This document shows positions 53,759 through 63,375 of a stretch of DNA of 64,000 nt, one piece after another (within the stretch, counting starts at the first letter, position 1; every line of letters begins with the position of its first letter). A program made the translations under genes and the position numbers. Source of the DNA: JAQBDA01 sp963709875 (lineage in GTDB: Bacteria; Chloroflexota; Anaerolineae; Anaerolineales; UBA4823). A model generated the notes under the pieces. It ran no database searches, had not been told where the DNA came from, and was given only the letters and a program-made list of their open reading frames with translations. Where the stretch lies: NCBI GenBank assembly GCA_963709875.1, contig CAVPYB010000003.1, forward strand, positions 558,001 to 622,000, given 5' to 3'.

Positions 53759-56464
53759 ATGCCCGAATATACCCTGCCAAAGACATATGACTTCGAAGCC
53801 ACCGAACAGCGAATCTACGACTGGTGGTCCGATAACGGTTATTTCAGACCTACTAACGACCCAAACCTACCGGGATTCGATCCTTCTCGCAAGCCATATG
53901 TGATTTCAATCCCGCCTCCCAACGTGACCGGTGAGCTGCACCTGGGGCATGCTATGTTCGTCTCAATGGAAGATCTGATGATCCGCTACCACCGGATGAA
54001 GGGTGTGCCCACTTTGTGGGTTCCCGGGACGGATCATGCCGGCATCGCAACGCAGCTCCAGGTCGAAAAAGCCCTCGCCCGTGAAGGCAAGACCCGTGAG
54101 CAGATCGGACGGGAAGAATTCCTGAGCCGCACTTGGGCCTGGAAGGAAAAGTACGGTGGGATCATTACCCAGCAAATCCGCCGCCTGGGAGCCTCTTGTG
54201 ACTGGCAGCGCGAGCGTTTCACGTTGGATGACGGGTTATCGGTAGCGGTACGGGAGGCATTCGTCCGGCTGTACGAGAAAGGTCTCATCTATCGCGGTCC
54301 ACGCCTGATCAACTGGTCGCCGGGGCTCCGGACTGCGGTGTCCGACCTCGAAGTCGAATATTCCGAAGAGCCCGGCATGCTGTACTATTTTAAGTACGTG
54401 GTTTCCGACTCTTTTGAGGAGTATATTCCAGTGGCGACCACACGCCCCGAGACCATCCTGGGGGATACCGCTGTAGCCGTTCACCCGCAGGACGAACGCT
54501 ACCAGGCATATATCGGGCGAAGTGTGACCGTCCCGATCCTAGGCCGCGAGATACCTGTTATCGCGGATGAATATGTCGACCGTGAGTTCGGCGGCGGGGC
54601 GCTTAAAGTGACCCCCGGGCACGATCCGAACGATTATGCCATCGCCCAACGGCACAACCTGCCGATAATCTCTATTCTTGACGAAGCCGCCCGGGTCAAT
54701 GCCAACGGTGGACCATACGAAGGGCAGGATCGCTTCGAGGCGCGCAAGAATCTGTGGGAGGATATGCGTGCTGCCGGATTGACGCTAAAAAACGAGCCTT
54801 ATACGCTCAATGTACCCCGGTCACAGCGGGGCGGAGAAATCGTCGAGCCAATGATCTCAACCCAGTGGTTTGTGAACATACAGCCGCTGGCAGACGCAGC
54901 TTTGGGGGCCGTCCGGGATGGTCGGATTAAGATTGTCCCAGAACGCTTCACAAAAGTGTATTACAACTGGCTTGAAAACATCCAAGACTGGTGCATCAGC
55001 CGCCAGCTCTGGTGGGGTCACCGTATTCCCGTCTGGTATTGTACGGATTGCAGTGAGATGACGGTATCGCGCGATGATCCGGCAGTTTGCTCACATTGCG
55101 GCGGAGGCAGCATTGAGCAAGATCCAGATGTTCTGGATACCTGGTTCTCGTCCGGGTTATGGCCATTCTCGACGCTGGGCTGGCCGGAGGAGACACCCGA
55201 TTTAAAATACTTTTATCCCACCACCATGATGGAAACCGGCTATGACATCCTGTTCTTCTGGGTGGCACGCATGATCATGTCCGGACTGGAGTTCACCGGA
55301 GAGATCCCCTTCGACACGGTATACCTGCACGGGTTGATCCGCGATGAAGGTGGCAGAAAGATGAGCAAGACCTACGGCAATGTCATCGACCCGCTTACGG
55401 TGATGGAGGAGATGGGTACCGACGCGCTGCGTTTCACGCTGTTGGTCGGTTCGACCCCCGGGAACGATATGAATCTAAGCCTGAAAAAGGTGGAAGCCAA
55501 CCGCAATTTCGCCAACAAGCTGTGGAATGTTGGCCGCTTCGTCACCAGCTCGATTTCAAAGACGCCGACCTCCCCCCGAGCTGAAGCAGTTTGGACGGTG
55601 GCAGACTCCTGGATCTGGGCGCGTTTACAAAACCTCGTCAATGATGTGGAACGTCTCTTCCAGAACTACCAGTACGGAGAAGCTGGTCGCCAGATCTACG
55701 ATTTCTTCTGGAGCGATTTCGCCGATTGGTATATCGAGATCGCCAAGCTTCAGTTGGATGAGGGCGGAGACCGTGCTTATTACACTGCCAGCACGCTAAC
55801 TAAAGTGCTGGATATCAGCCTGCGTCTGCTGCACCCCTTCACACCATTTGTCACCGAAGAATTGTGGGGGCATCTCAAACGGGCGTGTAAGGATATTGTT
55901 TTGAATATCTACCCAGAAGGCTTCTGGCCGCCAGCCCTGATTGTAGCGCCCTGGCCAGAGCCTCGCAAACTCGAGGGTTGGGAAGATGAGAAAGTGGCAG
56001 AGTTTACACTGGTGCAAGAGATCGTGCGCGCCATTCGCAACCTGAGAGCCGAAAAGAGGGTACAACCCGGCCGGCGAATACCCGCAATGTTGGTGTCAGA
56101 GGCAAAATCAGTGATGCTCTCAAGCCAATCCAGGGCACTGGCTGCTCTCGCCCAACTCGATATGGACCAGCTGACCATTACCGATCATCTGTCCGCAAAA
56201 CCGGAAGGACATATTGGGCTGGTGGTTGGCCCGGTTGAGGTGTTTCTACCTTTGACCGGATTGGTGGATCAAGGGGAGGAGCGCGCCCGTCTCGAGAAAG
56301 ACCTGGCAGAGGTGAAAGCCCAGATCGAGCGCCTTGATAACCTGTTGGGTGGCGCCTTTGCAGAGAAAGCCCCTCCGGCAGTGGTGCGTAAAGAGCAGGA
56401 CAAGCTGGATAATTACCGGGTAACAGCTGATAAGATACGCTCGCAGCTGGAGGCGCTGGAGTAA
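53759..56464 (+). CDS. valS: Valyl-tRNA synthetase
   Basis: 901 residues, intact. HIGH motif GELHLGHAMF, WVPGTDHAGIATQ, CP1 editing domain with ATTRPETILGDTAVAVHP (quoted as ATTRPETILGD), QDWCISRQLWWGHRIPVWYC, KMSKTYGN (KMSKS with Thr), anticodon domain and the C-terminal coiled-coil arm of bacterial ValRS (RARLEKDLAEVKAQIERL). Start at 53759 is supported by CCAGGAGAAAAG; a frame reaching 53696 would overlap phzF. Likely under the valine T-box at 52060-52385 through phzF. Confidence 0.97.
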   Translation: MPEYTLPKTYDFEATEQRIYDWWSDNGYFRPTNDPNLPGFDPSRKPYVISIPPPNVTGELHLGHAMFVSMEDLMIRYHRMKGVPTLWVPGTDHAGIATQLQVEKALAREGKTREQIGREEFLSRTWAWKEKYGGIITQQIRRLGASCDWQRERFTLDDGLSVAVREAFVRLYEKGLIYRGPRLINWSPGLRTAVSDLEVEYSEEPGMLYYFKYVVSDSFEEYIPVATTRPETILGDTAVAVHPQDERYQAYIGRSVTVPILGREIPVIADEYVDREFGGGALKVTPGHDPNDYAIAQRHNLPIISILDEAARVNANGGPYEGQDRFEARKNLWEDMRAAGLTLKNEPYTLNVPRSQRGGEIVEPMISTQWFVNIQPLADAALGAVRDGRIKIVPERFTKVYYNWLENIQDWCISRQLWWGHRIPVWYCTDCSEMTVSRDDPAVCSHCGGGSIEQDPDVLDTWFSSGLWPFSTLGWPEETPDLKYFYPTTMMETGYDILFFWVARMIMSGLEFTGEIPFDTVYLHGLIRDEGGRKMSKTYGNVIDPLTVMEEMGTDALRFTLLVGSTPGNDMNLSLKKVEANRNFANKLWNVGRFVTSSISKTPTSPRAEAVWTVADSWIWARLQNLVNDVERLFQNYQYGEAGRQIYDFFWSDFADWYIEIAKLQLDEGGDRAYYTASTLTKVLDISLRLLHPFTPFVTEELWGHLKRACKDIVLNIYPEGFWPPALIVAPWPEPRKLEGWEDEKVAEFTLVQEIVRAIRNLRAEKRVQPGRRIPAMLVSEAKSVMLSSQSRALAALAQLDMDQLTITDHLSAKPEGHIGLVVGPVEVFLPLTGLVDQGEERARLEKDLAEVKAQIERLDNLLGGAFAEKAPPAVVRKEQDKLDNYRVTADKIRSQLEALE

Positions 56465-56519
56465 ACCTGACCCGAACCCATTCACCTGGACATCATTAAG
56501 ACCTGAAGATTCAACCACT

Positions 56520-57332
56520 ATGTATACGATGATTAATAACTTCCAAATGTACTACGAAGAGCGGGGCAGCGGACTGCCGCTGCTGCTGATCCACGGCTAC
56601 CCGCTTAACCACGATATGTGGCGACCCCAGATATCGGCGCTTTCCGCTGAAGTGAGGGTCATCGCACCCGACCTGCGCGGACACGGCAGCTCGGAAGCTG
56701 ATCTCCCACCGATGGCACACTCACAGGCATACTCGATGGCGATGCACGCGGACGATTGTGCAGCATTGCTAGACGCGCTGGGGATAACCCAGCCTATCGT
56801 CATTGCCGGATTGTCAATGGGGGGTTATATCGCCTTCGCTTTCCTGCGCAGTTATCCTGAACGTGTTGCAGGGATGATCCTGGCAGCTACTCGCGCAGGC
56901 GCGGACCTACCTGCCACCAGGGATAACCGTACGACAGCGATCATAACAGCGAGGGAAGCAGGGATCGCACCCGTTATCGAGGCAATGATCCCCAAACTGC
57001 TATCCCCAGCGGTTGAGAGGCTTCATCCTGGTCTTCCAAACAGGCTGGCTGAGATCATGGCAAACAACTCCCTGGAAGCTATCATCGGCGACCAGCTTGG
57101 GATGATGGAGCGACCTGACTCGACTCCATTTCTCGAGCATATCAGCGTCCCCACCTTGCTCATCCACGGTGCAGATGACCAGATCATCCCTCTCGAAGAT
57201 ATGCAGGATATGGAGGCAAAGATTCCCCAAGCCGAGCTGCAGATCATCCCAGACGCCGGTCACATGGTCAATTTGGAGCAGCCGCAGGGGTTCAACCAGG
57301 CAGTCAGGGATTTCCTACATCGAAAGGTTTAG
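56520..57332 (+). CDS. Alpha/beta-fold hydrolase
   Basis: 270 residues. LLIHGYPLNHDMW (oxyanion region), the nucleophile elbow GLSMGGYIA, catalytic aspartate in IHGADDQIIP and histidine in PDAGHMVNLEQP. Substrate unknown; similar to 3-oxoadipate enol-lactonase or esterase-type enzymes. 6 bp before the LLM oxidoreductase gene, so probably cotranscribed. Confidence 0.9.
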   Translation: MYTMINNFQMYYEERGSGLPLLLIHGYPLNHDMWRPQISALSAEVRVIAPDLRGHGSSEADLPPMAHSQAYSMAMHADDCAALLDALGITQPIVIAGLSMGGYIAFAFLRSYPERVAGMILAATRAGADLPATRDNRTTAIITAREAGIAPVIEAMIPKLLSPAVERLHPGLPNRLAEIMANNSLEAIIGDQLGMMERPDSTPFLEHISVPTLLIHGADDQIIPLEDMQDMEAKIPQAELQIIPDAGHMVNLEQPQGFNQAVRDFLHRKV

Positions 57333-57338
57333 CTACCT

Positions 57339-58208
57339 ATGCGCATCGGCGTGATATACCCCCAAACGGAATACGGCACGGACCCGGCAGCAATCCGGGA
57401 TTATGTACAGACAGCAGAGTCTCTTGGCTACACGCATATATTGGCGTACGAGCATGTCCTGGGTGCCAATCCTCAACGCCCCGGGGGTTGGATGGGTCCC
57501 TACACCTATCAGCATGAATTTTTCGAGCCGTTCTTACTATTCAGCTACATGGCTGCTTATGCACAGTCGATTGAATTCACCACCGGGATTGTTATCCTGC
57601 CGCAGCGCCAGACCGCCCTGGTCGCAAAACAGGCTGCCACCCTGGATGTGCTGAGCAATGGGAGACTGCGCCTCGGGATTGGGATCGGCTGGAATCCGGT
57701 CGAATATACCGTTCTCAACCAGGATTTCCACACCCGGGGCAAGCGCGTGGAAGAGCAGGTAGAACTGCTGCGGGAGCTATGGACGCAGCCCCTGGTAAAG
57801 TATTCCGGTCGCTGGCACGAGGTCCCGGATGCCGGCATAAACCCCCTTCCCATCCAGCGCCCCATCCCGATCTGGTTTGGAGGTCATGCCGAACCGGTGC
57901 TGCGCAGGATCGCCAGGCTCGGTGATGGCTGGATGCCCAACTATCGCAGCTCACAGGATGCGCACCTGCCTCTCCAGAAACTGGACCGTTATCTCGAAGA
58001 GGTCGGGCGTACTCGCAAAGATATCGGTGTTGAGGCGCGCCTGCATTATGGGAGCGGTAATTCAACAGAGTGGGAATCAACAATCGATGGATGGCAGCAA
58101 GAAGCCGTCACACACCTGACCCTGAATACGATGGGCAGTGGGTTCAACACTTCCACCGAACACATACGGGCAATTGAAACTTTTGCCCGAGAACGCGGGC
58201 TGGCATGA
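57339..58208 (+). CDS. LLM-class (luciferase-like, probably F420-dependent) oxidoreductase
   Basis: 289-residue TIM barrel. Features: RIGVIYPQTEYG, HILAYEHVLG, EFTTGIVILPQRQTALVAKQAATLDVLSNGRLRLGIGIGWNPVEY (quoted as ILPQRQTALVAKQAATLD and GRLRLGIGIGWNP) and PIWFGGHAEPVLRR. Family members use FMN or F420H2; F420 is inferred from the actinobacterial/chloroflexal subgroup style. Overlaps the next gene by 4 nt (ATGA). Confidence 0.88.
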   Translation: MRIGVIYPQTEYGTDPAAIRDYVQTAESLGYTHILAYEHVLGANPQRPGGWMGPYTYQHEFFEPFLLFSYMAAYAQSIEFTTGIVILPQRQTALVAKQAATLDVLSNGRLRLGIGIGWNPVEYTVLNQDFHTRGKRVEEQVELLRELWTQPLVKYSGRWHEVPDAGINPLPIQRPIPIWFGGHAEPVLRRIARLGDGWMPNYRSSQDAHLPLQKLDRYLEEVGRTRKDIGVEARLHYGSGNSTEWESTIDGWQQEAVTHLTLNTMGSGFNTSTEHIRAIETFARERGLA

Positions 58209-58855
58209 ATAAGCCCTCCGGCTCCCCGGAAAGCAGTTTGCAGCTGCTCTCAGCACGTGTCGATGAGCTCCGGCTAGACCTTCAGCAGCGCAGCCCCCAA
58301 CGGACAGCCTCCAATACAGGTGCTCATTATGTCGAGCACTCCGGGAATGATGGGGCATTCGAATTCAACTTCTGGGATGCACCGGCTGTGCTCACCTACC
58401 CTGAGGGTAAAGTCTACGATAGAGCGTCAGGCGATGAGCTGCCGGTCGCATTCCAGGCATTGATTTTATATTACTTCCATACTGCGGATGGAACACCGCT
58501 GTCCGATCGCTGGATCGCTTTCTCTGAACTTCAGAATGGGCGCTTTTACACCCAGGCCTTCCAGGGCTATACCGGTAATAAGCTGGGGAGTATATTGGCG
58601 GACGACCTGGCTGCTTTTCGAATGGCAGCCCTGGCAGTTGGTGGTGAATCTCAGGGTATGGGCGACGCCGGCTTCGTGTTCCAACTGCTTCCCAGGGTAC
58701 GCATGCTGGTACTTGCCTGGCTGGGTGACGAAGATTTCCCTTCCAGCTACCAAATTCTTTTCGACGCATCTGTCAATCATTACCTGCCCACAGATGCCTG
58801 TGCAATCGCTGGCTCCATGCTGACCGGCAAGCTGATTCGAGCCAGTCAAATCTAG
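58205..58855 (+). CDS. DUF3786-like protein
   Basis: 216 residues, soluble. Conserved blocks: FEFNFWDAPAVLTYPEG, LILYYFHTADGTPLSDRWIAFSEL, FPSSYQILFDASVNHYLPTDACAIAG. The pattern matches DUF3786 proteins, often found near corrinoid or folate enzymes but without known activity. Its ATG overlaps the LLM gene stop, so it is the last member of the hydrolase-LLM unit. Confidence 0.7.
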   Translation: MNKPSGSPESSLQLLSARVDELRLDLQQRSPQRTASNTGAHYVEHSGNDGAFEFNFWDAPAVLTYPEGKVYDRASGDELPVAFQALILYYFHTADGTPLSDRWIAFSELQNGRFYTQAFQGYTGNKLGSILADDLAAFRMAALAVGGESQGMGDAGFVFQLLPRVRMLVLAWLGDEDFPSSYQILFDASVNHYLPTDACAIAGSMLTGKLIRASQI

Positions 58856-58908
58856 AGATTGACTTTTTTCACCAATCCCGCCACCCTAAATGACCCTCGA
58901 TTTCTATT

Positions 58909-58938
58909 GACAGAATAGAACATTAGTTCTATTCTGTC
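58909..58938 (+). promoter_or_regulatory. LexA-like (SOS) inverted repeat
   Basis: Perfect 12-bp arms GACAGAATAGAA and TTCTATTCTGTC around a 6-bp centre, containing GAAC-N4-GTTC, the Gram-positive SOS box, a type reported for Dehalococcoides LexA in this phylum. It sits 39 bp upstream of the VOC-fold gene. Confidence 0.55.
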
Positions 58939-58977
58939 GTTACCCAAATCTTATTGTTTTCAAAAGGAGAAACAGCC

Positions 58978-59340
58978 ATGTCCAAGCACCCTAATGTCCA
59001 CTTTGAATTTTCCAGCAGCAACCCGGAAGCCGATGGTAAGTTTTAAAGCGAGCTGTTCGGCTGGGAGATCCAGCATATGCCGGAGATGAATTATGCCATG
59101 CTCAGTCCTGGAGGCGATCTTGGCGGCGGGTTGAACCAGGTCACAGATGGATTTCCTGCCGGGACGTTAGCCATCTATATCGGGACGGAAGACATCAACG
59201 CTTCCCTGGCCGGTGTAGAAAAACTGGGCGGCAAAACGATTGTCCCTCGCACAGAGATCCCTGGCATGGGGCATTATGCAGTTTTTTCTGACTTGACAGG
59301 TAATAAGGTGGGGCTTTTCGAAGCCCCCCCGGAGGGCTAG
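58978..59340 (+). pseudogene. VOC (glyoxalase/bleomycin-resistance fold) protein with in-frame stop
   Basis: 120 residues if read through. MSKHPNVHFEFSSSNPEADGKF, a TAA at 59044-59046, then SELFGWEIQHMPEMNYAML and VGLFEAPPEG at the end. Relatives have Tyr at the stop position (KFYSELFGW), so TAC to TAA is the simplest change; this is not an indel. Downstream ATGs (59077) could only make a fragment lacking the first beta strand. GGAGAAACAGCC precedes the first ATG. Regulated, if expressed, by the LexA-like box upstream. Confidence 0.75.
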
Positions 59341-59352
59341 AGTATTCTATCT

Positions 59353-59391
59353 GGGGTGTTTTCCATCCTTGCGAGCACTGGAAAACACCCC
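59353..59391 (+). terminator. Terminator after the VOC gene
   Basis: GGGGTGTTTTCC (59353-59364) pairs with GGAAAACACCCC (59380-59391), 12 bp, followed by TTTTATTT. Confidence 0.85.
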
Positions 59392-59420
59392 TTTTATTTA
59401 TCCTCGGGGGTTCAACGAGA

Positions 59421-62043
59421 TTATTCAGATTGAGTGTTCGGATTAGCTTGATCGCTATCACCGAAACGACGCTGCCAATCGTATAGATGAGTCAGCGCCT
59501 CGATGGGGGATATCGAGTTCAAATCCAATGATTTCAGCTCTTCAATCAGAGGGTTCGTCTTCGGAAATAATGCCATCTGGTGCGGTGAGGAGGGTCGCGT
59601 CTTGACCGCTTTGCCTGATGAGGCCTCCAACTGTCCCATGATCTCTGATGCACGCTGTATCACCGGCTTAGGCAGGCCTGCCAGCTGCCCGACGTGGATG
59701 CCGTAGGACCGGTCCGCGCCACCGGGGATGATCTTATGCAAGAACACCACCTTCGAATCGGCTTCGCTCACCGCGACATTATAATTCCGCACTCCAGGCA
59801 GGAGATCTGCCAGCTGCGTAAGCTCGTGATAGTGGGTGGCGAATAATGTCTTCGAGCGCAGGTTCGGGTGGTTATGCAGGTATTCGATCACTGCCCAGGC
59901 GATGGATACTCCATCGTAAGTGCTCGTGCCGCGGCCGATTTCATCCAGGATCAGCAGGCTGCGTGAAGTTGCATGGTGCAGAATATTTGCAGTCTCGACC
60001 ATCTCGACCATAAATGTTGACTGTCCGGCATGGATCTCATCTTGCGCGCCGATGCGGGTGAATATCCGGTCAACCAGACCGATGCGGGCTGAGCGGGCAG
60101 GCACATAGCTGCCGATATGTGCCATCAAGACGATCAAGGCAACCTGACGCAGGTATGTGGATTTTCCACTCATATTGGGTCCGGTAATTACCCTGACCCG
60201 TTCCCCTTCTTCGTAAACGGTGTCGTTCGGAACGAACCTTTCCCCGCTCAAGGTCTGCTCGACGACCGGATGGCGACCATCACGGATATCAAGGCAATCT
60301 TCTTCTTCCACATCTGGTCGAATATATCCACCCAGGGCAGCGACTTCTGCAAGGGATGTCAAAATATCGATCTTGGCTATCGCTCGTGCCGTAGCGATCA
60401 TTATCGCGGATGATTGTGCCAGACTGGCACAGATCTCGCGGAATAATCTGGCTTCGATCTCCCGGATTCGCTCTTCTGCATTTAGAACCAGGGTCTCGTA
60501 CTCTTTCAGCTCTGGAGTGATGTAGCGTTCTGCATTGACAAGGGTCTGCTTGCGGATATATTCAGCCGGAGCCATCCCGGCGTTAGCTTTGGTGATCTCC
60601 AGGTAATAGCCAAAGACCTTGTTGTAGCCAACTTTCAAAGTCTTTATCCCCGTTCTTTTGCGTTCCACTGCCTCCAGGCTCGCGATCCACTCACGCGCGT
60701 GGCTGGAGCGATCGATAACGCCATCCAGTTCGGCAGAATATCCCGATCGGATAACGCCGGTATTTTGAAGAGTAGCGGGCGGATCATCTGCAACCGCTGA
60801 AAGGAGCAATTCCAGTTCGTTCTCACAAAGCGAGTACTCCCGCAGAACAGGGTCCAGAGGGATATCATCAGTTGGAACCAAGTTGATAAATTCCGGTAGA
60901 TGCAGTAAGGTGCTGCGCAGTGCGACCAGATCGCGCGGCTGGGCCGTTCCACCCACAAACCGGTTCGCCAGCCTCTCCAGATCGCCGAAGGGCTTTAGGG
61001 ACTCGCGTACCTCTGCTCGCAGCAGCCCATCCTTGAAAAATATTCCGACCTGGTCTTGTCTCTGCCTGATCTCATCTACATTCAACAGCGGTTTACTGAC
61101 CCACTGCCGGATCATGCGCTTCCCCATCGGTGTCACAGTCCGGTCCAATACACCTAACAACGAGCCCCTGACTTCCGCACTGCGCAAAGTCTCGGTCAGT
61201 TCCAGATTGCGCCGAGTTCGCTGAGTCAAGGATCATAAAATCGCTCAGGCTGTAGCTGCTCAGCCGGGTAAGCAGCTGAAGTGCGGACGGCTGCGTCTCT
61301 GTCAGGTACTGCAAAATTGCACCTGCAGCCCGGATGCTCAGATTCTTTCCCTGCAACCCAAATCCATCCAGAGAAGCTACTTCGAAATGGCTGGTCAGTG
61401 TCTCCCGGCAGCGCCCGGGCTCGAACCGCCAGCCCGGCCAGGCAGTCAGGTGCCCCGGTACGCCATTTTCCACGCTCAAATCATCCGGATGTAAAATTTC
61501 CGCCGGCCTTAATCGCACCAGCTCCGCACGGACAGTAGCGTGAATATCCGCACCACTCAACTCCGCTGCAGCGAATTCACCGGTAGTGATATCTACATAG
61601 GCGATCCCGGCTGCACCGGTTGATCTCGTCTCACCCTCGTTGATAACGACACATGCCAGATAATTATTGCTCTCGGATGGCAGCAAGCCAGGCTCGACAA
61701 CTGTCCCTGGTGTGACTACCCTGACCACCTGGCGAGGGAAAATCCCCTTCATAGGCTGCTCCCCGACCTGCTCACAAATTGCCACGTGGTACCCGCGCTC
61801 GATCAGGCGAGCCAGATAGCTCTCTGCGGCATGGTGGGGAATGCCGGCCATCGGCACCCGGACACCTTTTGCCACGTTGCGGGAGGTCAGGACAATGTCC
61901 AGCTCCCTGGCAGTGATCTGAGCATCCTCATCGAATGTCTCGTAGAAATCACCAAGCCGGAAAAACAGGATTGCATCGGTGTATTGGCGCTTAATTTCAA
62001 GATATTGTTTGCGGATCGGGCTTACATCATCCTTCTTTGCCAT
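59421..62043 (-). CDS. mutS: DNA mismatch repair protein MutS (one frameshift)
   Basis: About 874 residues. Mismatch-binding domain with ILFFRLGDFYETF, connector and clamp domains, and the C-terminal ATPase with GPNMSGKSTYLRQ, DEIGRGTSTYDGVSIAW and ATHYHEL. One frameshift at about 61225 joins FMILDS to RTRRNLEL; everything else is intact. Start MAKKDD at 62043 matches the usual MutS N-terminus; a frame open to 62112 adds 23 residues unlike MutS and overlaps the operator upstream of the ABC gene. Divergent from that gene. Confidence 0.94.
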
Positions 62044-62103
62044 AGCATGATTGTATGCTGTTCGGAGAGTTTCGGCAAGGATGAGGACGAATTCAGGATT
62101 GTG

Positions 62104-62134
62104 AATTGCCATCCTGGCAATTTGATACTATAAT
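62104..62134 (+). promoter_or_regulatory. Promoter with overlapping palindromic operator
   Basis: TTGCCA (62106-62111) and TATAAT (62129-62134) with 17-bp spacing, 36 bp before the ABC ATPase gene. A perfect palindrome AATTGCCA-TCC-TGGCAATT (62104-62122) covers the -35 box and spacer, a good candidate repressor site. Confidence 0.75.
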
Positions 62135-62170
62135 TTAGTCACTATACTCTCGTAGAAAGGAGAAAAATCA

Positions 62171-63271
62171 ATGGCAAGCGTAACCTATGACCATGTCTAC
62201 AAACGATTTGGTGATGTCATCGCCGTAAATGACCTTGACATCAAAGTCGCTGACAAAGAATTCCTGGTCCTGGTAGGTCCCTCGGGCTGTGGCAAGACCA
62301 CTGCACTGCGGTGCCTGGCTGGACTGGAGGACATCTCTGAAGGAAAGATATTAATCGGGGATCAGGTGGTCAATGACGTGCCGCCCAAAGACCGGGACAT
62401 CGCGATGGTATTCCAATCCTACGCACTGTACCCCCACATGAGCGTGTATGACAATATGGCGTTCGGGTTGAAACTGCGCAAGACACCGAAAGATGAGATC
62501 AAACGCCGCGTGGGGAACGCAGCAGACATTCTGGGGATCCATCAGCTGCTCGACAGAAAACCTCGTCAGCTCTCGGGTGGTCAGCGACAGCGCGTAGCAG
62601 TTGGCCGTGCCATCGTGCGCGAGCCAAAAGTTTTTCTCTTTGACGAGCCGCTCTCCAACCTGGATGCGAAACTGCGTGTCGAAACCAGGGCCAATATCAG
62701 CAAACTCCACCAACAGCTGCAGACAACCTTTATTTATGTTACACACGATCAGGTGGAAGCCATGACCATGGCCAGCCGGATTGCAGTCACCAACAAAGGA
62801 ATATTGCAGCAGATTGACACACCTCAATCCCTGTATGACCTACCGGATAACCTCTTCGTGGCAGGCTTCATCGGCTCACCGGCAATGAACTTCTTCAACG
62901 CAACCCTCAACAAAGAGGATGGCAAGCTGTTTGTTGACGCTGGTTCATTCAACATGCAGATCCCAGGTGATCGAACCAATGTCTATATGCCATATGCCGG
63001 AAAGAAAGTCATTTTTGGCATCCGACCAGAAGACATCCACAATCCTGAGTTTGCTCCACCTGGGATCACCGCTCAGCCAGTTTCCAGCAAGGTTGACGTA
63101 ACAGAGCTGATGGGCAACGAAATCTTCGTTTACTTGAAGGCTGGTGAACACAACTTCGTTGCCAGAGTTGATCCTAGATCTCGATACCATATAGATGAGG
63201 ACGTTCAGGTTGTCTTTAATATGGAAAATATGCACATCTTTGACACAGAGACTGAATTGGCTATACGCTAA
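62171..63271 (+). CDS. Sugar-type ABC transporter ATPase (MalK/UgpC/MsmK family)
   Basis: 366 residues. Walker A GPSGCGKTTALRC, Q-loop MVFQSYALYPHMSV, signature LSGGQRQRVAVGRAI, Walker B VFLFDEPLSNLDAKL, H-loop YVTHDQVEAMT, then a C-terminal TOBE/OB regulatory domain (GIRPEDIH). No permease or binding protein is adjacent, so it probably powers several sugar transporters encoded elsewhere, as MsmK does. Own promoter and operator; GAAAGGAG is the ribosome site. Confidence 0.93.
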   Translation: MASVTYDHVYKRFGDVIAVNDLDIKVADKEFLVLVGPSGCGKTTALRCLAGLEDISEGKILIGDQVVNDVPPKDRDIAMVFQSYALYPHMSVYDNMAFGLKLRKTPKDEIKRRVGNAADILGIHQLLDRKPRQLSGGQRQRVAVGRAIVREPKVFLFDEPLSNLDAKLRVETRANISKLHQQLQTTFIYVTHDQVEAMTMASRIAVTNKGILQQIDTPQSLYDLPDNLFVAGFIGSPAMNFFNATLNKEDGKLFVDAGSFNMQIPGDRTNVYMPYAGKKVIFGIRPEDIHNPEFAPPGITAQPVSSKVDVTELMGNEIFVYLKAGEHNFVARVDPRSRYHIDEDVQVVFNMENMHIFDTETELAIR

Positions 63272-63296
63272 CCGGCAACTCTCATCGATATAGGCC

Positions 63297-63333
63297 ATAC
63301 GTCTCCCCCCGTTGGAATGGTGGGGAGACGTAT
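63297..63333. terminator. Hairpin after the ABC ATPase gene
   Basis: ATACGTCTCCCC (63297-63308) and GGGGAGACGTAT (63322-63333), a perfect 12-bp stem with 13-nt loop. There is no T-run after it, so it may be a processing or weak terminator element. Confidence 0.55.
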
Positions 63334-63375
63334 GCTGTAGACAGAGATTTCGCCAGTACAGATAAGGATTAGATT

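Noticed and set aside
59353..59391. Hairpin resembling the core of repeat copy 2 (GGTGTTTT/AAAACACC)
   Set aside because: It lacks the TTACGCA-type ends and has a T-run, so it is an ordinary terminator.
62044..62112. Longer start for mutS
   Set aside because: The added 23 residues do not match MutS and would cover the palindromic operator of the divergent gene.
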